From Saturnia japonica (lineage: Eukaryota > Arthropoda > Insecta > Lepidoptera > Saturniidae), in NCBI GenBank assembly GCA_033032175.1, contig CM065321.1:1262501-1326500 (forward strand): 64,000 bases of DNA, written 5' to 3'. The translations under genes were made by a program, and so were the position numbers. Shown piece after piece: positions 58,943 to 64,000 of this stretch. The notes beneath the pieces are model-generated. The model ran no database searches and was not told the origin of the DNA. It saw nothing but the letters and a program-made list of their open reading frames with translations. The number at the start of each line of letters is the position of its first letter. Within the stretch, counting starts at the first letter, position 1.

Positions 58943-59153
58943 ATTCTATTTAGGGGTGTGCTTTATCTGGTAAAATAAGATACCTGTTACTCTTGGTCCT
59001 ATTTCAGAGAAATAACAGTTCCAGTAACCTGTTCCAAAATAACAACCTGTTTCGCTTTAATAGGGAAACATGTAGTAATACTTGTAACCAACTATTAATT
59101 ATTAATATTAATCTATAATACTATTGGCTTACCGTATAATTATAAGATATAAC

Positions 59154-59331
59154 AATCAATCAATCAACCAATCAGTATATCAATCAATCCACCAGTCCAT
59201 CAATTAATCAATCGGACAATGAATAAATCCACCAATCAATCCATCAATCCATCAATCAGTCAATCCACCAATCAATCCATCAGTCCATCAATCAGTCAAT
59301 CCACCAATCAATCCTACCTATCATTCAATCA
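59154..59331 (+). repeat. Degenerate tetranucleotide array (CAAT/CCAT)n
   Basis: About 178 bp of 'caat', 'ccat', 'cagt' and 'cacc' units in phase, with the higher-order pattern 'ccaccaatcaatccatcaat' repeated. The Asn/Gln/Ser-rich plus frame over it is low-complexity and not a gene. Confidence 0.9.
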
Positions 59332-59574
59332 CCTAAATTGTGGCCCTATTCCGCGCTACTGCGATGGTGACCACTCTTCAACTCGTGGAGTCTCTACACC
59401 GGATGGAGCTTCAAACTGTGCAGGCCTATTCCAGCGTGGCATCCTGGACTGAGTCATGGTGACTCTACAAAAGATAGTCGCAGCTGGCTGCAGCACAACG
59501 CCGTGCTGCACCGCGCTTGTCAGCTGCCTGACTGTCACGTTTCGAGTAGTGGAAAGTGTAGTGTCATATCATAC

Positions 59575-59650
59575 TGCATCGCGTTGTATCACATCGCAAC
59601 ACATCGCATCACGTCGCATCGCGTCGCATCGCGTCGTATTGCATCTTATT
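59575..59650 (+). repeat. Short CATCGCGTCG-like array
   Basis: Units of 'catcgc', 'atcac' and 'gtcgc' alternate about every 5 bases in a CpG-rich tract between the two tetranucleotide arrays. Confidence 0.75.
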
Positions 59651-60041
59651 GACAGGACTCGCACCAACATGACAGCGTTCTCGTCCCTCGTCGCACTCTA
59701 TCAGCTCATGTCTTCTCACCCGTATCTTGAGTATCTCCTCCGCCTGCTGCCCCTGCACTCAGACCACACTATAATCAGATCAGATTTATTTTCCAAAACT
59801 TTTGGCCTCTGATTTCTCTTTTTTTCTATCTACGGTTTCTCTTCTCCGTATGGGGGTGGTGTGGGGTTCATACTTCTTTATTGCAAACTTTTTATAGAAG
59901 TTTTGAGATAAATATTTAGAAGAATTTATAATGGACAAGAATAAGAAAATGGAACTATGGACACACAATAATGTTTTATTATTTGGCTCTATAAATATTT
60001 TAAAATAGTTTTGCAATTACAATAATGGTGTTAAACGCCTT

Positions 60042-60122
60042 TAAGTCCATCAATCAATCTATGAAGCAATCCATCAGTTCCTTAATCAATCAATCAATCC
60101 ATCAATCCGTCAATCAATATAT
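60042..60122 (+). repeat. Second tetranucleotide array (CAAT/CCAT)n
   Basis: Same units as 59154-59331 and the same strand, 710 bp further right, within the same mobile element. Confidence 0.85.
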
Positions 60123-60429
60123 AAGTCGTTAATAATAAACATCTTTACGTTAGGATACAGAAAAACATGTTCTAAACTGAAACAGTAACACTCTCAGGAA
60201 CAGGTACGTAAAAACAGCCTGTTCCTTTTAGAGGTAACAGTTCCGTGAAATACCTGAAAAAAACATAAACTCAGGTAAACTCAGAAATACCTGTTTTTTT
60301 TAATGTTCTGATAAATACGCCTCATTAGTATCTGAAACAGCTTGTAGTATTTAGTAACAGCTTTTTGAAATAACAGTTCCAAACTGTTACTTGTTCCGAT
60401 AAATACGCCTCACTCCTAATTCTATTACG

Positions 60430-60820
60430 CAATTAAAACATGGAACACCTAATTTAAACGAAAAAAAAAATATATTAAGTATAACCAGGTAAAATAAATA
60501 ATATTTTTGCTTTATTGTGTTACATAATGCCTATTTTTATTTTGTATATTGTTGTATAACCTCCAGTTTTACTGTCCAAATACTTTACTAATACATTTTT
60601 TTATGGATTATGTACGTAGTTCCATATTATTTTATCTATCCATGTTACTCTCTACTGGAATTTCGTTTTTTTAGTACATTCTATTTTGATAATTTATTAT
60701 GTTTAACACTGACATTATAAATATATTTTTAATCTGTCAACACCATTGACAGCCAGCTTTCCGTCAGCGACAGCATTGTGTTTTATAAAATTACAGAAAT
60801 TAAAAGAGGTTTTCTCTTTT
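60430..60820. other. AT-rich stretch upstream of the right-edge gene
   Basis: No repeat recognised. An upstream non-coding exon of the following gene might lie here or further left, but no donor could be chosen. Confidence 0.4.
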
Positions 60821-60840
60821 ATTCTTTTTACATCCTTTAG

Positions 60841-61032
60841 GTTTACAATCCAACATATTAAAACATGTGCAGTTGATGAATGAAGTGTGAAATCGAAGTT
60901 AAATTTAGAACTATAGACTCCATTGTGATGAAAGATGCAGTGTTACGGATCTGTCTACAGTCGTACAAAACGAAAGTGATTGTGGAGGTTTGAATTGTCA
61001 CGACAGGCATAAGGCCGTGTTCTGGAATAAAA
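60841..61032 (+). other. Putative 5' UTR part of the right-edge gene, after a strong splice acceptor
   Basis: A pyrimidine-rich tract at 60809-60838 ('ttttctcttttattctttttacatccttt') ends in AG at 60839-60840, a good 3' splice site. The following 192 bases lead to the ATG at 61033. An in-frame TGA at 60991-60993 shows that coding does not extend upstream without splicing. I infer an untranslated first exon further left. Confidence 0.45.
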
Positions 61033-64000
61033 ATGGCGCAGACAATCCGCAGGGCTGTGGAAGGCAGATATCCTTCATGTTATTTACCGAACAGGATCAA
61101 GGAGAGAAAGGCAAAAGCCAGAGCTTTGAGGTAAATAATATTTCAATTTTTTACTAACATTAACACGTTGTTAATTCTTCTGATTGATACAGGTGTTGTT
61201 TATGTTTATTTATAAACCATATTTATTTGATAATTGTCCAGATTTATATAGTCTATGACTTTCTGGATATAAAACCAATATTATTTATCAAAGATACAGA
61301 TCAATATAATATTATTTAAATAGGTATTATTTTTTTCTGTAACTTCTTTACATAATATTTAGTAGTTATGAATAATTACAATATATTTATTCTCATAAGA
61401 TTATTTTTTGTAACTTTGTAACTGGGGAGGTCATGGTTACATTATTTTTTTACATTTACCCTGAAAAAACAAAACAACAATAGAATGTATGTTTTTTTAA
61501 TGTAATTATTCTTTGCAATTTAAAAGTTTTTAAACAAATGTGTAGCAATACAAGAGTACCACAGTTCTGACAGATCCTTTTCAATAATAAGTTACAACTT
61601 TTGAAGTCAGAATTGAAGTACTTTGTGTGCTTTTTGTGTTTTTAATCTTTATAGGTTTAGCTTTAGATATCCTCAATCTCAGCTGATTTTTAGTGAAAAT
61701 GTTACCTGAAATGGTGGCACACTAAGCCTAGTGAGGGAAATGGCTTTCAAGGAGAGCTGTCAGAGCACCTATATTTTAGGTGCTTGGTGATAGATTTTCA
61801 ACTTAAAGATGGAAGCTACCTAGATGGGCATTAGAAAATGCTCCGGCACCACCATGCTCTGGTTTTCCATAATGGAAAAGCTCAAGCTCATTCTAGGATT
61901 CAAACTCACATCAATTGCTGTTGTGTCTATATAACCAACTGCTGGGTCATCATTTTGCATTGTTAACCATATCCTTCAGACTGTAATCGGCATGAAGAAA
62001 AAGTTCTCTACATTATATCTTTGCCGTACTGTGGAGCTGTGAACTGTCTCCCTCCTTACTACAACATACCCCTTCAAACATGCATGATCAGGGAGGCATG
62101 ACAGTGAAACACTCGTAAGCAGTAGCAGTTGTATTTTGATGTTCATAAGTGCCTTCTTAGGGCCTAAAATGAATAACGATTTTTTTTTTATTTTGAATTG
62201 TTCGTAGATTTTTCAGTGGTTGCTGATGTTGTATTTACCATCAAGAAAGTGTCATCACTTTGCAGTGCTATGCTTAAAATACAACCAACTAAAGCTTATC
62301 TAATCTTTGAATGTTTATCCAAGAAATAATCACACTCAAATGATTGGACAGATTCAGTGAAATTTGGCTTCAAAGCCAATTATATTATGAAATAAGATAT
62401 AGGATATATTATTTATCTATACAATTAATAAAATTGAAGTATCTGTTTGTAATGTCAAAATAACAGCTTTTTACTAAATGCATATGAAAGTATAACAATA
62501 TAATACCTATAACAAAAAGCCCATTTTTAGGATTTTTGTCTGTCTGTTTGTTCCGAGTAATCTCCTAAACGGTTGGGCCGATTTTGACGGGACTTTCACT
62601 GATAGATAGCTGATGATATAGGGAGTAACTTAGGCTATTTTTAATTTAGAAAAAGAATTAGGGTTTCCCACAAATAAAAAAAACTGATCATTGTGAATTA
62701 ATTCAGGTGCTTAAATGTAAATGTACTACATAATTATAGCTATTAAAAAGACCTACAAAAAAGTCCAGGAGAGTATACATCTATATCCTAAGGAACACCC
62801 ACAATAAGAATTTTTGTCTTTAAAAAACACGGGAGCGGGGAGCAAGATTCGTGCGGGTATTCTTTAGTCCACATGAGTGAAGCCACGGGCACAGATTGTC
62901 TATACTAAATTTATAAATAATATATGAGACGAGTTTTATTTGTTTGTTTATTACACACTAATCTTTGGAACTACCAGTCACTTGTCTGATTTGAAAAATT
63001 CTTTTTGTATATTTAATTCAGACTCACAAGGAATAGTATAGGCTATCTAACATTATACTACAACTCTCAGCTAACCTTGGATATAGATTTTTTTGAAGTC
63101 CGAGTTGGAAGCCCTCCTGAATTGCTTTATCCGCGTGCGCTGGCATAATTGTTAATGATGCATAAGTGCAATGTTCTACAAAAATATTGGTCCTTAGTAT
63201 ATTTAAAAATATATATGTTTATATATATAAAACACAAAAAGCTATTTTGTGACATACAATTGTTAAAATTAAAAAGTGATTTATGAATATAATTTTTAGA
63301 TATGGCATATTAATCCTTAGGAAGAAAAATTACTTCATCATAAAGACAATTTTATGAAGTTAAATATTGCTCTTTATAGCATTCTATTTGGACACATAGT
63401 TTAGGAGATAACGAAAAATTAAAATAATTTGTACTTGCCGGAAAAGCAATAATTTGATAGGCTATATGGGTGCTTGGCATTGCAATGTTTGTTGTAAAGC
63501 TGTAGGGCACAGCTAATAGCCATAATAATATAAAATATACATACAGGGAATACACCAGCAAGTATATAAAATGTATATTTATGGAAATCATATAATTCCT
63601 ATCAATAACAATAATCATGTTATAATGTAGGGCTCCTTTACTTTTTTTATTAATTACAATTTATAAATTATAGGTTAGAACAGCAAAGGAAACCAGACAA
63701 ACCGGAGGATTTTGTCTGCTATTCAGACAGTGACAGTGATGAAGAAACACCTACACAGCAGCACCAAATATTGTCAACGTCATACAACTTTGTTGATTAT
63801 GTTCGTTCTAGAGAAATACAAGCACCAGAGGTAAATAATTATTACTTTTCATAGAAGTTTTGTTTGTATTATATTACGAAATAACCTCAAATTGAAATCT
63901 CAGCTGATGTCATGTGATAGTGAACTGAAATGGAATCTCGGCCTGTCGAGAACTGCATTAAGTTCTATTTTAGAACGGTTATCTAAAGCAGCATTAACAG
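61033..64000 (+). CDS. 5' part of an unrecognised spliced host gene (three exons visible)
   Basis: Exon 1 coding 61033-61130, exon 2 63674-63830 and exon 3 63904 to the window edge join in one open frame of 117 codons. Introns run GTAAAT..TAG (2543 bp, phase 2) and GTAAAT..CAG (73 bp, phase 0). The ATG context is AAAAATGG, with an in-frame stop 42 bases upstream. The protein begins [21 protein letters not shown] basic stretch [20 protein letters not shown] follows (residues 21-40), then an acidic Ser/Asp run [11 protein letters not shown] (47-57), then [12 protein letters not shown]. Exon 3 gives [20 protein letters not shown]. It has no signal peptide or membrane segment, so a nuclear or cytosolic protein is plausible. 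I do not recognise the family. Codon use is more balanced than in surrounding DNA. Intron 1 contains a SINE-like repeat and a Helitron. Confidence 0.62.
61700..61960 (+). repeat. SINE-like repeat C inside intron 1
   Basis: 'ggcacactaagcctagtgagg', 'gtgcttggtgatagattttcaac', 'accaccatgctctggtttt' and 'ggattcaaactcacatcaattgc' show a fairly complete but diverged copy. Confidence 0.65.
62416..62898 (+). mobile_element. Non-autonomous Helitron inside intron 1
   Basis: Starts A/TCTATACAATTAATAAAATTG, the canonical 5' end, and ends 'cgggcacagattg/t', a decayed CTAG. Length 483 bp, same strand as the gene. Confidence 0.82.

Larger units (their letters stand above)
58951..60418. mobile_element. Non-autonomous hAT-like element, 1468 bp, carrying simple repeats
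   Basis: Perfect 8-bp duplications ATTCTATT flank it (58943-58950 and 60419-60426). The ends are short imperfect inverted repeats: TAGGGGTGTG on the left and TAGGAGTGAG read inward from the right. Both subterminal regions are dense in AACAGTTCC, CCTGTTCC and ACCTGTT words in both orientations (about 58980-59060 and 60165-60400), likely transposase-binding sites. The interior holds two tetranucleotide arrays and no transposase. The hAT assignment rests on duplication length and terminal form. Confidence 0.8.

Noticed and set aside
59219..59812. Plus-strand frames over 59219-59452 and 59456-59812
   Set aside because: Low-complexity translations of tetranucleotide and CATCG arrays inside a mobile element.

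Overview
This window is AT-rich eukaryotic DNA from an insect, most likely a moth or butterfly. The call rests on repeat content: short Helitrons with TC...CTAG ends, a jockey-like LINE reverse transcriptase, tRNA-derived SINEs, mariner, DD41D Tc1/mariner and hAT transposons, and several short repeats I recognise from lepidopteran genomes. There is no sign of bacterial organisation. Almost every long reading frame is a piece of a mobile element; only one host gene is well supported, at the right edge.

Layout. 1-5.6 kb: two truncated Helitrons and a complete but decayed hAT element (2661-5290) with a perfect 8-bp target duplication. 5.6-14.5 kb: mostly featureless AT-rich sequence with a broken LINE (about 7.0-8.5 kb), small repeats, a possible orphan exon, and a GC-rich patch with a strong G-quadruplex motif at 12.0 kb. 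14.5-28.75 kb: a direct duplication of about 4.7 kb (copies A and B) on either side of an inverted-repeat element (20497-24060). That element holds a transposase-like pseudogene and a 480-bp unit repeated perfectly three times. Copy A carries a 1287-bp mariner; copy B keeps the empty TA site. 28.75-38.8 kb: SINEs, Helitrons, a GC palindrome and a DD41D element (34169-35471). 38.8-46.6 kb: a second direct duplication. One copy contains a second DD41D element. The other is broken by 144 C followed by 233 T and then by error-like sequence, which points to an assembly artefact. 46.6-58.9 kb: scattered repeats, a decayed mariner (54594-55617) and a weak candidate promoter/first exon at 47.6 kb. 58951-60418: a non-autonomous hAT-like element with a perfect 8-bp target duplication, carrying two tetranucleotide arrays.

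60.84-64 kb: the start of a spliced host gene on the + strand. Three coding exons keep one open frame across two canonical introns. I do not recognise the product. Its first intron contains a SINE-like repeat and a Helitron.

The most notable structures are the inverted-repeat element with its unassigned transposase-like family, the filled and empty mariner sites inside one window, and the two TSD-defined hAT elements. Both large duplications could be real or could be two haplotypes assembled in tandem; read depth would decide.
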